Assembly: GCA_944990035.1 (NCBI GenBank)
Contig: CALYLX010000051.1
Span: 105,509-169,508 of the forward strand
Length of the DNA: 64,000 nucleotides
DNA from: Clitopilus passeckerianus
Taxonomy: Eukaryota > Basidiomycota > Agaricomycetes > Agaricales > Entolomataceae
Reading direction: 5' to 3'
Under the pieces are notes generated by a model. The model was given only the letters and a program-made list of their open reading frames with translations. It made no database searches and was not told the origin of the DNA. Both the position numbers and the translations under genes were made by a program. Of this stretch, positions 31,957 to 43,652 are shown in pieces. Every line of letters starts with the position of its first letter. The stretch's first letter is position 1.

Positions 31957-34416
31957 TCACCAGACTGATGTAATCGTCCATAAAACCACCACTCCAACGA
32001 AGGCTGAGAACAGCCTCCCTTCCGCTTTGGCTGCAGCATCGGTATCCGCCGCTGAACCAGCACTGAAATCCGATGGTGGCAAACTAGTAGCTGTCAAAAG
32101 CTCCTGCTTTCCTAACTTGCCGGACCCAATCATAACTTGTGCGCCAATAGAAGGTACACCATTGACCACCACAAAAATCAGAGCAGGGCCTGGCGTGAAC
32201 AAAGCTGGATTTGGTGGCAACTGACTGACGTGCAGCACGACACTCTTGGCCTTGGCATCCGCTGTGTAGGTATGGTCGAGTTGAAGGTAGCGTTGACCCA
32301 TGTTCATCGCATGTGTCGAGAATCCGGGGCGTATTATGACAACGGAGGTCTTGTTAACATTTGAAATATCGTTGAACAAGTCATCCGAGTTCAGGGAGAC
32401 GTCAAAGGAAGGACCGCCATAAGTGAATTGCTTGAGGAGGCCGGAAGGTTGGGGGCGGCGGGTGTTGTAGTAAGAAGGGTAGAATAACTCTGTCCGGTAC
32501 TCCGTCTTGTACTTCACGTCTAGGTTGTAGTCCGAGTTTGGGTTAGAGCCTGAGACAAAGACGGAACCTGGCAACAATATCAGCAAGTGAAAGGCGTGCC
32601 TTTAATCGATAAACAAACCATCTGGGAGAAGCAGGGCGCTGGAATGGTACATCCTTGGTACTGTACTTGATCCTAGTCCCTCGGAAGACCATTTCTGCCC
32701 AGCGGGTGCATTTGCGTCGTAAATGACGGGAGTCAAGACTGGGTCATCTGCGTAGGACTGTCCAATAGCCCAAGAGTCGTTGCCATATCCAGCAGTACCT
32801 GCAAGGCCAGCCGCAAATTAGGAATTAATTATTTGGTCACACGAGCAGTGCCTACCTTTCCTAGCACCGTTTAAACACAGTATCTTCCCATTGGGCAAAT
32901 AGACCAGGCTCGCCATACTGCGTGGCTCAGGAAGCGGGTCTTCTTGAACGTAGGATGAAGATTGATCTGGCGTGATCTTGACGCACGATGTCGAGGCAGG
33001 GTATTTCGGGATTATCCAGCTTGACTTGTGCCACCTGTAACATTGGAGTTCAAAGGGGTTCACAGCCAGCAGAACCGACAAGCACTTACTGGTTTGGCTT
33101 CACGTCTGATCCACCACAGAAAAGGATGGTTGCCGTGTAATTGTTCGCTGGAGTTAATGGCAGCATAATGGTTCCGGCGCTTGCAGGGTATGTCCTCACA
33201 GCGTCAGGCATATCGTCAAGAGGTGTCTCCTTGTTCTTGCGATAGTCAAGAAGAACGGTCTCCCAATTTGACTGCATGAATAGCTTGCCCGAGGGAAGCA
33301 GCCATGTCAAAGGGTACAGATTCGCTGGTAACGTTCGTTGAAGGAGAGGTGAGGTAACGAGGCCGCCTTTCGGTGGGAAAAATTCGTATGTTGGATTATC
33401 TTGTTGGGCATCATTGACATAGCCTCCATATCTACAACCTCCAATCTGCCAGGATGTGTATGTCAGATAGGAACGAAAGATGAGTCGGGCCGGAAGTTCC
33501 TTACAATGATCAGCGTGCCATCCTCCAGCGTTTCTCTGAAACCAAGTTGTGCCGGCGTTAGCGGATGTTTGCTCATACATCGCAATGAGGAGAACATACA
33601 CTGTCGGGTACCACCGCTGATCTGATTCATCTGGCGATAAGAACCAGTCGCACTTTTTGTCATCGCATGGGTTAAGTAACCTAAGGTCAACCAGGTGAGG
33701 ATGTGCAACAACGAGGCGGGGCCATATGAACTGACCGTATTCTGGGTAGACGTCAGATGAATGCTTTTCATTCGAATATCTGGGTTTACTCACGATTGTC
33801 TTCCGTCCGGATCATCGTACGGTCCTCCACCATACTGGCTTTTAGCGGCGTCTCCCCCATACGTTACGGCTTGATTTCCGCCGACGTTCACCCATGTACC
33901 GTTGCCCATCACGTTACCGCCCTAACGTTGCTCCGTTACTATGAGATATTGGATTTAGGAAGGGAGGCAACTCACAGCGCAGAATGTATTTGTTAGGGCA
34001 TCCAGGGGTCGTTGCGCATTGGAGCCCAGAGTCCATTCTGGGGAAACATACGACAAATTTTAAATCAAAAGGAATTCAAATTGCAGGAGGATTGTTTTTA
34101 CCCGAAGCCCATGCTGGATGACCATCAATTCGCGCTGGGTTGTTCTCAACCTTGTCAACGATGTAGACTGTATTCTCCGTTCCCAGGAAGATCTGGTAGT
34201 TGTGATTCAGTCACACGCTCTTCACGAGGGATGCGGGTAAATTGAATCCGACTTTACCTGTTGAGAACTGACAAGACTGTCGCCTATAATCTCGAATTGG
34301 TTGAGGTTGCCAGTTTTCTGCGGTTGGCCAGGAATAGGAATAGTTGGAGCTTGTGCAAGAACAAGGGATGGAAGAGCAAACGAAAGTAAGGTCAACCAAG
34401 GCGAACAGGACAGCAT
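31957..34416 (-). CDS. Copper radical oxidase (glyoxal oxidase type, AA5_1)
   Basis: Secreted oxidase making H2O2 from aldehydes or alcohols. The start ATG at 34414-34416 gives a signal peptide (LTLLSFALPSLVLAQA). Family residues are visible: the cysteine of the Tyr-Cys cofactor in TNTFCAGGN, the Tyr region GGCRYGGYVN, the Tyr-His pair in PRMYHSSALLLPDG and the second His in FSTHAMNMGQR. Kelch-type repeats (GGNQAVTYGG, LYPLTWLLPSGKLF) and the C-terminal domain (SVVLHVSQLPPNPALFTPGPALIFV) follow the glyoxal oxidase plan. About nine introns. Unusually, the protein ends in a Ser/Ala/Asp linker and a hydrophobic tail (LFSAFVGVVVLWTITSVW), which suggests GPI or membrane anchoring rather than free secretion. 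Substrate cannot be told. Confidence 0.85.
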
Positions 34417-35271
34417 CGCAGAATTACGAGCTCTTCTGGAGGAAAATTAGGAGGGGTATAATCCAAGAGGCTCAAAGCCCCGTTACGAGGCGCCAGCAGT
34501 TTATATTGACCTTCGGATGCGAGCAGCGCGGGACCATCTCAGTACCTTACGAGATTTAGAGGTGCACAAAGCCCTCCCGATCTGGTAAAAATCGCCGGGA
34601 TCAAGTACATTTCCAGATAAGGTCATCTCGTGGCAGGCCATGCCCTGGCCTGAACTGACTGCCGAGGTACGTAAAATGTTGGAAAGGTGTGTTTATGCCG
34701 CATAGACGTCCGAAATATCATTGAACTATCGTTGATGAACATGCTGCAAGTCGTCTGACCCACGTCGCACTGGTCGTAGTGATGGTGAAGCAAGAGGATT
34801 TCCCCGAACGGCAAGTCCGGCATGTTTATGTAATTTAATGCCAAGAGAATCTAAACTTAACGTCCCTGAACAACTCCTTCGGCTTGCAATTGCCCCTCGG
34901 TTGCCCTCCTAACTTGGCAGATGGCACTCACAATGGCAACCGAGTCAGACTGTCACACCGATTCTCGAGTGCGTGCACGACGTTGAGGGCAGTCTACTCT
35001 TCATGATTCTCTAACCACTAAGCTCCACTCATAATGATCATTTCATCAGTTCTTCTTTGCTGGCATCAGCTATCGACCTGTGCAACTCATTCACCTGGCC
35101 AAATCTTGGGCGATGATAAATGACTGAGCGTCGTATATGGATTGTTGTGGAACTTGGAATCTCTCCTCGTTCAATCCAGCCCCATTCTGGATTCCTGCTT
35201 GCCGTTTGGATAAAGGAGGCTCTTAGAAAACCTGGACATACCACTTGAGGCCTAGTTGGAAGCTACGGGTT
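34417..35271. other. Divergent intergenic region
   Basis: Between the oxidase and receptor start codons. No gene supported. Confidence 0.4.
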
Positions 35272-37003
35272 ATGGATCTTGCGAGACCTCCAGGGATCAT
35301 ATGTACACAGGACCAATACTTGGAAAGCCTTGGAGGAAACCCATCCAGATACTGCTTGAATCGGAGTGAAACTATAGGCTTGACTGCGAGTTGATCATCT
35401 TCTTTGCCATTGTACCTCTTTTGAACCCCAGCGTTGTAGGTTCTTGCTGAGGCAGGTATCTTGTCCTTTGTTGCGGACTTCTTTGTCCTCGTTTTGATCG
35501 TTGTGAGTATACCGTCCTATTGCTACACGATCATCCAGCTTCACGACCCACCCTAGAGGGAACTAATATCAAAAATGCCTCTGAGCTCCCACCGGGATAT
35601 AGTTAGAAAAACGGCGAAGACGTTCACCGTAAGTCGTTCACCTCGACCATTTTGCAAACTGATCCACATTAACTGTTGCATTTGTAGATTTCTTTGTTCC
35701 CTGCTCAGCTGCTTCAATCTGGAAGCGTCGTTCTGAACATTAGATGGATACACTTGGGCGTTGTGGAGGTGGGAAGTTTCTGTGCTGCACAAGGTATGTA
35801 TTTTCGGATTCTGTACATTCGATTTCCACTGATTGTGCCTAATAGGCGTGTTGCATCAGCTGGGAGGGATGGTGGTCGTCTGTACTACCCTTGTAAGCAA
35901 CCTATCCTACCTTGCAGCAACGATACTCAAGGCTCTACAATACAGTTCATCGCCATATTTACTCTGTTATTGGTGTTACTCAAACCATGCAAGACCAGAT
36001 TCATCTTTAGAAGGGGTCCTATGATCGCAACCATCTTGTCATGGCTGACTGTCTCTCTGATGGCCGCGTTGGGAAATGGCCTCAATAAACCGAAGGCTTT
36101 CCAATCTCCCACACCGGTGAGTTGGTTCTCCTCTTCAAAGTATCGGGCAGGGCTAACCGAAATGCAGGTTGGTTGCAGCATCGGAGAGGAATTTCACAAT
36201 TTCAATCTGTGGGCTGGTTATTTCTGGGCCTGGCTCTCTCTCGGCGTTGCGATCTTCGTTTATGTAGCTGCTTATGCATCCTCTGCGAAACTGGAGTCCT
36301 CAATTGCGAACGGGTACATGCCTGAGAATGGTTCTAGGATACGGCCCGCGGTAGGTCGATGGCACCAACTGCGTTCTCTGCGAGCGCTCGGGTATGTTCG
36401 ATGAAGTACACCTGAGGAAGGAGCATAACTGATTCGGTCACTGCACAGATATCCCGCGATCTACATTTTGACATATATGCCTGCCTGCATCGTCAGCTGG
36501 ATTCAAATGGCTCGAGGCCATCACTCATCGGTCAATTCGGGCTCGATCTTCGCCGTGACGTCAATTCGAAGCCTTTATGGCCTTTTCAGTGCACTCCTTT
36601 ATCTTTTCGTGAAGGGCCAACGATCGGCTCAGGCTAGGCATCGTCGAGCAGCATCCCCGAGGTGGATGTATCACCGCCTCGTGGCCTATTAGTATCCGAA
36701 AGAGCCAACAGGCCACCCGATCCTCGCCCGACGAGTGTTGTTCTTCAGCCTATGACTGTCGCCAGGCAGTCTAAACGGTGCACTCCCCAGCGCCTTGAAC
36801 TGCACCCAAATTCTACCAGCCATGCCAGTCCGTTGAACGAGGCCAACCGTTCAAACAGGAATCCAATAAGGCGAGCGCCGGAAGGGGCATACGGCAGGTG
36901 GAACAACACAAGCTCCTCATTGACATACGACTTCGGAGCGATCCCCTCACATCGCAGGAATCCCGAATTCACCTCATGGAACCATGCTCTTATATTTAGC
37001 TGA
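35272..37003 (+). CDS. Seven-helix G-protein-coupled receptor (cAMP/glucose-receptor-like)
   Basis: At least eight exons encode a short extracellular N-terminus with Cys and an N-glycosylation site. Seven membrane helices follow: ILSFVADFFVLVLIV; FPAQLLQSGSVVLNI; VLHQLGGMVVVCTTL continuing FIAIFTLLLVLL; MIATILSWLTVSLMAAL; LWAGYFWAWLSLGVAIFVYV; YPAIYILTYMPACIVSWI; IFAVTSIRSLYGLFSALLYLF. The order and loop lengths resemble the Dictyostelium cAMP-receptor/Git3 class found in fungi. The frame stops at 36692, but one missing base in the CCCC run at 36655-36658 would continue it into a 110-residue Pro/Arg/Ser-rich cytoplasmic tail ending at 37003. I favour that end because the tail frame reads as protein. 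Ligand unknown. Confidence 0.72.
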
Positions 37004-37469
37004 TAGCTGGCCATATTGGCGACTGGAAATACTCGGTAGATACATTAAATACGCAATTTGTAGTATCAGTGGAACTATTGAAGCTTCTACATTTACAATG
37101 AAGCGATAGGTCATGATGCACTCCATGTTCTCGGGTCACGGACATATGCAGATATACGTTCAAAGTTTACGCCACAATTCTCCCGCTATCGTGGATCTGG
37201 TTCGTAGAAATTGAACAATATCGCGCCGTTAATAATCAAGGAACAGGTTCATAATTTCAATAATAAAGAAAAAAAATGTGTTCCATTTATCGGTATGAGT
37301 TCATTCCATATTGTTGGCTGTGTTATGATATAGGGTAATAATGACCGTGATATAAATAGGAATAATGATAGCTTGGCTTCTGAGCTGATGTTGGAAGGCT
37401 TGGGCACCTGGGAAATGAATAGGAATGATTTAGGAACTTGGGGGATGACGAGTAACGCTCAAAATTTGC
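37004..37469. other. Convergent AT-rich 3' region
   Basis: AT-rich sequence with AATAAAG near 37260 and short A runs; likely 3' UTRs of the receptor and of the secreted basic protein. No gene. Confidence 0.4.
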
Positions 37470-38027
37470 TTAAGACGAAGGTGGGGCTTGGGTAGGAATA
37501 GTAGGCCGAATTTTTGCAGCTTTGGCTCGGCGTGCAGAAATATCCCTTCGGCTCACAGACGATGCAGGGCGGTCACCTTGGGGAGCCGCTCCTCGGGGGT
37601 TCTTGACCAAGCTTCCACCAGAAGTGGGTTGGGAGCCATGCCTAGCTCGTGGAACCGGAGAATCTCTCATCTTCTGCGGCCCTGCCTTGGATGTTTGTGG
37701 TGCCCGCCTTGAAGGATGATTGAGAGCGGGGAGGTATTCTGGTTGGCTGGCGGCTACGGCGTTGCGGCGAGGTCGTAACATAATATTCTCGTTTTTGAGG
37801 TCTCGAGGAGTTCTCATCGACGCTTCAGAGGGTCCCGAATCCATGGTCCTGTTATTTCCCGTATCCACCTTCGGTAGAGGACCATTGGCGTTATAGTCGG
37901 CGTTGCGAATTCCTCGAGCCTCCAGCGTTTGGCCATCGTTCTGCTGCACCCGGACAGCGGCACTTGATCCATGAGTCCATAGGTTCAGGACGACGAAGGC
38001 GGGAAGGATGAAACGGGAGAAAGGCAT
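37470..38027 (-). CDS. Secreted disordered basic protein with dibasic sites
   Basis: An intron-free frame of 185 codons from ATG 38025-38027, which directly precedes a signal peptide (FSRFILPAFVVLNLWTHGSSA). An upstream in-frame start would add a His-rich leader and bury the signal, so I reject it. The mature part lacks cysteines and is rich in Arg, Pro, Ser, Ala and Asn. It has several dibasic sites (LRPRR, HPSRR, VSRRD, SARRAK), which could be Kex2 cleavage points, plus one LEAR site soon after the signal. No family recognised. The signal is clear; function unknown. Confidence 0.5.
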   Translation of the reverse strand: MPFSRFILPAFVVLNLWTHGSSAAVRVQQNDGQTLEARGIRNADYNANGPLPKVDTGNNRTMDSGPSEASMRTPRDLKNENIMLRPRRNAVAASQPEYLPALNHPSRRAPQTSKAGPQKMRDSPVPRARHGSQPTSGGSLVKNPRGAAPQGDRPASSVSRRDISARRAKAAKIRPTIPTQAPPSS

Positions 38028-41000
38028 TGTGGTAAGCACTGGTTTGTTGGAGGTTTGTAACCTTGCGGGATGATGGTGGTGGTAGTGATAAGGTGGTTGG
38101 GAAATCGACTGAGACTGGAACATATTTAACTGGCTGGGCTGACGACTAGAACGAGGCTTCGAGCAAGTCTCTTGCCCGGCCAGAACCAGGCAAAATACGC
38201 ACAGGTCCTGTAAAAATCACTGTAGGGCTTGAGAAATTCGCCTGAGCCACTATCCCCCATATGTACGATCAAGTCCATCAAGAGGGCCTACGTAGTCAAG
38301 CAATGCAGCTATTCGGGAAATTGTTAGGTGCGCTCTTCATTAACGAGAAATTGACGACTCACGGTCAAGCAAGCATGCAGTTGCAGTTCCCATGAAAGCG
38401 TTTGCAAAGTGGCACTGAAAAGAAGCGGGGATGAACACGTGGTGATAGCGGCAGTAGCTTTCACAAATCATGGTGAATTGACACGGTTCGTCAAGTTTGG
38501 CGCTGAACACCACAATGTTCAACGTTCGCCGATTCAAGGCTCAAGGCTGGGTTCTGTTGCCTGATTATTTTGTTGTTCGACCTCCTGCTAGCACTTCTTT
38601 GGTCAACAGAAACTTCTTGCTTGGAGAAGCTTGCCCTCCAGGAAAATGACGGTACCATATGCAGGAGGATCTATTCAGACGCTTCGGCTCGGGAGGCTAG
38701 CTTGCATAGAACCATGTCATTTGTACGTCGGACAACAGGCCTAGCTTGTTTCAAAGGACTATCTGTCCAAAGAATAACCTTTACAGAACCGTTACCTCCA
38801 AGCCCACTTGAAGCCCTCTCGGCCGCTCCTTCCAGCAGAGCTTCTGATCCGCTATCACAATCGATCTCAAGCACGTTTTCTTGCAAGGAAGTGGAATCAG
38901 CTTTTGCTCAGTCTCGATGCAATAGGTGCACCCGGAGTGCTCGGCCTTCGCCGTAGCTCACCTAACAGAATGGGACGTACTCGTGAAAGGCTGACCATTG
39001 CATTGTGACCGGCCCAGTTTTGGAGGTGTTGAGAACCTAGAGGTACACCTCTTGCCGTGAGCAGGCTCAATATGGGCAAAGTTCTTCGCGCCGATTATCA
39101 CCGTCGGGGCTGGCCTTGACTTAGTGCCGTTGACCGTTTCACGATATCCTATTTGACAGGCCCAAGGCGAGCGGAGGGTAACATATCCACATGGGGAGCA
39201 AGAAACTAGAGCCTTTAATGCAAGAGATCGGGGGCGCCTGAAGACACAAATGCTGCCACAGTGACGTACACTGATCTGACATGTGGACGGCTGAACTATC
39301 GGGCAGCATCGACATCAATGTGCAAAGTCTTCGCCAGGTCTAGACGCCACTGCCTATGAATCGAGGTCGTAAAAACATATGTCGAAAGTTTTCTTGGAAA
39401 ACCCACCTCGGCCGATTCCGCGCTGCATTGCTCTCCTAACTTGTCCTTCTCGCCAAGTGAGTAACGTACTCTTCGTGATAGGAGGACATAAAGCTGGCCT
39501 CATGGTCGAATGTCCTCCATTTCCATGGTATGTACTCCGGCGGCGTATCGTACAGACCTGCCAACAGGCAGAGTACATCCCAGGAAAGGTGAATCACTCG
39601 ACCATGGTTTGAGTTCAGGTCGCTCCGCTCAGTCGGAGACATTTCTTAACACGAGGTGAGGGGTGCCTGGCGAGTTTAACTTCGCTGACGAAGAATGGAA
39701 GACTTTTGCTGGTGATTATGCGTCAGGGGGAAGAAGCAGTAGTGGAGACGATACAATCACCGTTGTGTGGTTGGGTTTTTATAGGTTGCATCCTCGACGG
39801 ACTTCAAATTGATCAAAATGCGCCCATAATCAGGTAAATTCACCAGATCCAGGACGCTTAGTGGACCAGCCACGATTTCATGCCAGTGCCCAGGCAGATC
39901 CCTCATGGTTATCCTTTACTACAATCGACGCTTTCATTTTCAAATGCTATGAACCCAAGTAATGTGCCCCCCTGCTACTAGAATAGTCACCAACTTTTCC
40001 GATTCATTGGCCCGGCCCACTTCAACATGGCGTGGTGACACTATCTCAAATCGACGGCTCTCCGCCTGTCATTACAGCCGATAGGAGAAGAAATCTTGGT
40101 ACGTGTGTCATGTCGAATCTCGCGCCGATATCCCTTCTGGGATGTCTACTACCAATATAGAACAAGAGCACCTACTTTTAGGTAGCTATGCAGCGTTCAG
40201 TACGAGCATCGGATTGCTCAGCTGATCTAGCAACAAGGAGGATAGGATAGAGATATAATCACATATTTCCTTTGCTTCCTAATGATCTCACTGTCATTGA
40301 GATCGATCCGGGAGCGAGGCTCGTGGTCGATGCATTGCCCTCAGCTCGACACCCACTCATATGAAATATCTCGTCTTCCGTACCTGCTTTCATGTCTGGT
40401 GATGGATTGTTGTTATTTCTTCTGAATATGACTTGATTGAATCGGTCGTATGTAGGTCCTGGATCCAATACGAAGTACTTCCCGCCTCATGGTTACTGGC
40501 TGAACACTGATGCCAATGGACCCTCAAACAATCCTGCCACTGTTTTATGCGTTAATAGCCGCAACAGCCTGCCTGAAGGGAACTCAAACCATGTGTTCGG
40601 ATCGACGGTAGAAGTACACCTTTTCGCACCCATTGGTTTCATATTACAAGGTGCGGGAGTACCTGATGCATATCAGAACGTTGTAGATGATGGAACGTTT
40701 TGCGCACGATTGCAGAGGCGTGAAGTAGAAGCGTTGTCATTATCATGTTATCTTGTAATATGCAAATATACACGATACTACTTGGCTAAAAGTGTAACTG
40801 TCAATACCTGCATCCAATAATTCCAACAAGGTTGTCCGTAACATGAGGATTTGTGATTCAGGACGAAGCAATGACACTTTTTTTTGTTCCCCTGCGGTAA
40901 GGAACAAACCTCTCGCTCGAAACCACCGGCAAGTCAGGGATTTGTGGGGGTGCCGTGTGACGTAACTTCAAGCTACTAACCGCTCGAAATACAGGGCCCA

Positions 41001-43652
41001 GAACGGAAGGATCAGCGTTCTGACTTGTTCAGGAAATTCCACCGTGGGACATGGACAACCCAGACGCGCCTTGCCAGGGCTGAGGAAAGGATACCACTTG
41101 AGCACATTGTCTTCTTACTGACTCCTATCGTTCCGGGTGCAGGGAATGGAGATTCGGGGGATTCTCGACGTTTGAAGACTAGACACGGAGGCGGCTTGGC
41201 ACGAGTTCTAACAACCTTCGGACGGCTGACTGAATGGATGATATACAGCGCCAATTCCTACCTTTTATGCGAGTAACGACCAATGCAGAGGGCGAGTTCG
41301 CTTCCTGGCCATATCAAGCTTGTGTAGACTCGCCTTCCATGGGTGATAACAAGTCGTAACATGGAATTCCGGCCTCGCCATATACCCCTTGGATCCCCGC
41401 ATGTGGAGGTGTCTAGTCTTCGGAATTCGATACCGCCCTTTTCTTCCGGCTCGCACTCAAGAGACCAAACCTGGCACGATCTGAGGAATATAGATGCCTA
41501 GTCAGGTGAAGAATGGTGCATATAAAGTCAACAATTGCTTAAACGAGCACTGGTCCTGGATGCTTCAAGCTGACCTCCGAAGCCTTCTTGCTCGATTAGG
41601 TCTACCCTGGAGTTGATCTAGTCACATTGACTGAGGAATTGGGCGGGTGTCATAGTCTTCTGAAACTGCGACAGCCATCGTTCACGTATGAGCTATTCAT
41701 CCCTGGCGGCCACTTCAATGGCAAGAAGGCCAGATTGGACGATCCCGCAATAGACGATGGGACCGAGGCTACCCACGGCCTTCACCTGCACAACAGACGG
41801 ACTGACAGTAAGCGATGGGTATGCCTCGTTGCTCTTCCGCTGACTGGGGATCTATAAAGTACGGCCATAGGTGAAGTGGCCAAATTGGCACTTGGAGTAT
41901 TTGTTTTAAGGACAACAAGTATACGTGAAGATCCCAAGGAGGTCGATCCAGAGTTGGTTTCCGACATTTTGTGCGGAGGTGAAGGTCTGGAATATAGGGG
42001 TAGCTGTGGCGCCGAAAGACCAACTGAACGGTTTTAGTATTTGCATGGAACCGGTACCATGATACTCACCTCCGTGACCCGGCCCTCAAGGCGGATTCAC
42101 TCAGCTTGTATGGGGGCGGCAGCGGGAACCTCTGTGACTCCGGAGGTAGGGGCTCTGGCAGCTCGATGCTCGGAGACAGCAACAGGTTGTCGTTCACCTA
42201 CTAACGGCGGGGGTTGGAGGTGGTGGTGACTAGTTGACTAGTTGGAGGAGGATGAACGTTAGGAGTCCATTTGACAATTGTTGTGAACTGAGGTATCTAT
42301 GCCAGCACCTAGCTCTCTGTAGCTCGGTCAATAACGGTTTACCCCTGTGACTAGTACAGAATTCACCGAATGTATTTCCCCTTGCCTCCGCCTCCTTCAC
42401 GTTGAAAGGAACCATCCATACGGCGACAACAACGAACACCATGGAGTCCACCTTCCAGTTGCAACATGCCGGGACAACAAACAGGGTGCGTCGTACGCAA
42501 GTTTTCAACACGGCAGCCTTCTATCTTGCATGGCGGCCAGCGTTACTACCTATGGGTTGCTTGTGGGGTATGGACTCGACTCGACACTGATTCGCAGAGG
42601 GTGGGCGGTTTGGGGTTGTGAGGTTGTTGGTGGCCGTGTTTGAGGGATAGAAGCGCCGTTCGTGTTACTCCCTACGCCATATATTACGGGTGGGTAACCT
42701 CTATGCAAAAAATGGCAAATATGCTTGTTTAGAAACAGGGCAGGTAAAAATATAAGTGAGTTAAGCTTGTCGGCGACGAAATCGTGTCTCATTTCTGCCC
42801 CATCATCTGAGTTCGGTTAGGGATTCCAAATCTTCCACGGCCACAACTGCGCCCACAAACCTCCTCAATAATGAACTGTCTGGAGCCCAAATGACTCCTA
42901 CATCGACTCGCCCAACTTGAAGACACGACCCGCGATGTCTTGAATTTTGCTCAGCCGAGAGGCGCTACGTCCCCTTCTCTCCAACCGCTCGATCATACCG
43001 CCGGATGTGAGACTCATTTAATGTGCACCCATGAGTCCATGCAACGGCCGAACGACTTTCATTTGGGCCCCCCGTGATTACCAGCTCAGAAGGGTAAATT
43101 ACAGTGGTCTCAAGTTGTGCTTCCAGTCGTCAAATGGTATGACAGATGTTAATTTTTTCTCGAATGCTTGCGCACATATTCTATATCCCACAGGGCCTGG
43201 CTGTTGTGAGGCTCTCAAGCCCTCTTTCAGAATTTGGCCAGCATAGTGGCCAATCCCTATAATCTCAAATTATGCACCGCAATTTAATTTTCTTGACAGC
43301 CTTTCTAGCAAATCATTATTAAACACCGTGACAAGCGCCTCCCAATAGCACATATTCTTCAAATCTTTACTATACGGAAATTTAGAAGGGGCCTGTTTGC
43401 GGTAATTTCCGTACTATTCATATTGTTGGGAGAAACCTACTTCGTTTTGCCATCTCTGCTACTTTTTCCTCCAAACCTGAGTTTTAATGAGGACATGACC
43501 ATGCATCAAGGAAACCGTCTAACTATTGGACACGATCTTTGGGCGATGCTGGGTAACTTAGCAAACTAAACGGGGATGGTGATGATCTCACATCAAACCA
43601 CGTTTAGTGGCTCTATTGAGCCGTTGGCATCATACTGCCACTAATTTCATTC
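38028..43652. other. Gene-poor 5.6-kb stretch
   Basis: I find no gene I can support. Short frames near 38570-38956, 40437-40820 (contains GYWLNTDANGPSNNPATV) and 41627-41857 (contains ELFIPGGHFNGKKARL) read somewhat like protein but lack joins, starts or homologues. On the minus strand, around 42040-42470, a possible signal-like start (MVFVVVAVWMVPFNV) and a Pro-rich block ending in a GTGAGT donor hint at a small multi-exon gene. GACTAGTT is repeated twice near 42229-42244. This may be decayed transposon or gene sequence. Confidence 0.3.

Noticed and set aside
36692..36692. Receptor ending at the first stop
   Set aside because: Not excluded, but the following frame is coding-like and joins with one base in a C run, matching the error pattern of the contig.
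40437..40820. 127-codon plus-strand frame in the gene-poor gap
   Set aside because: Reads partly like protein but has no supported start, introns or homologue; kept only as a remark on the gap.
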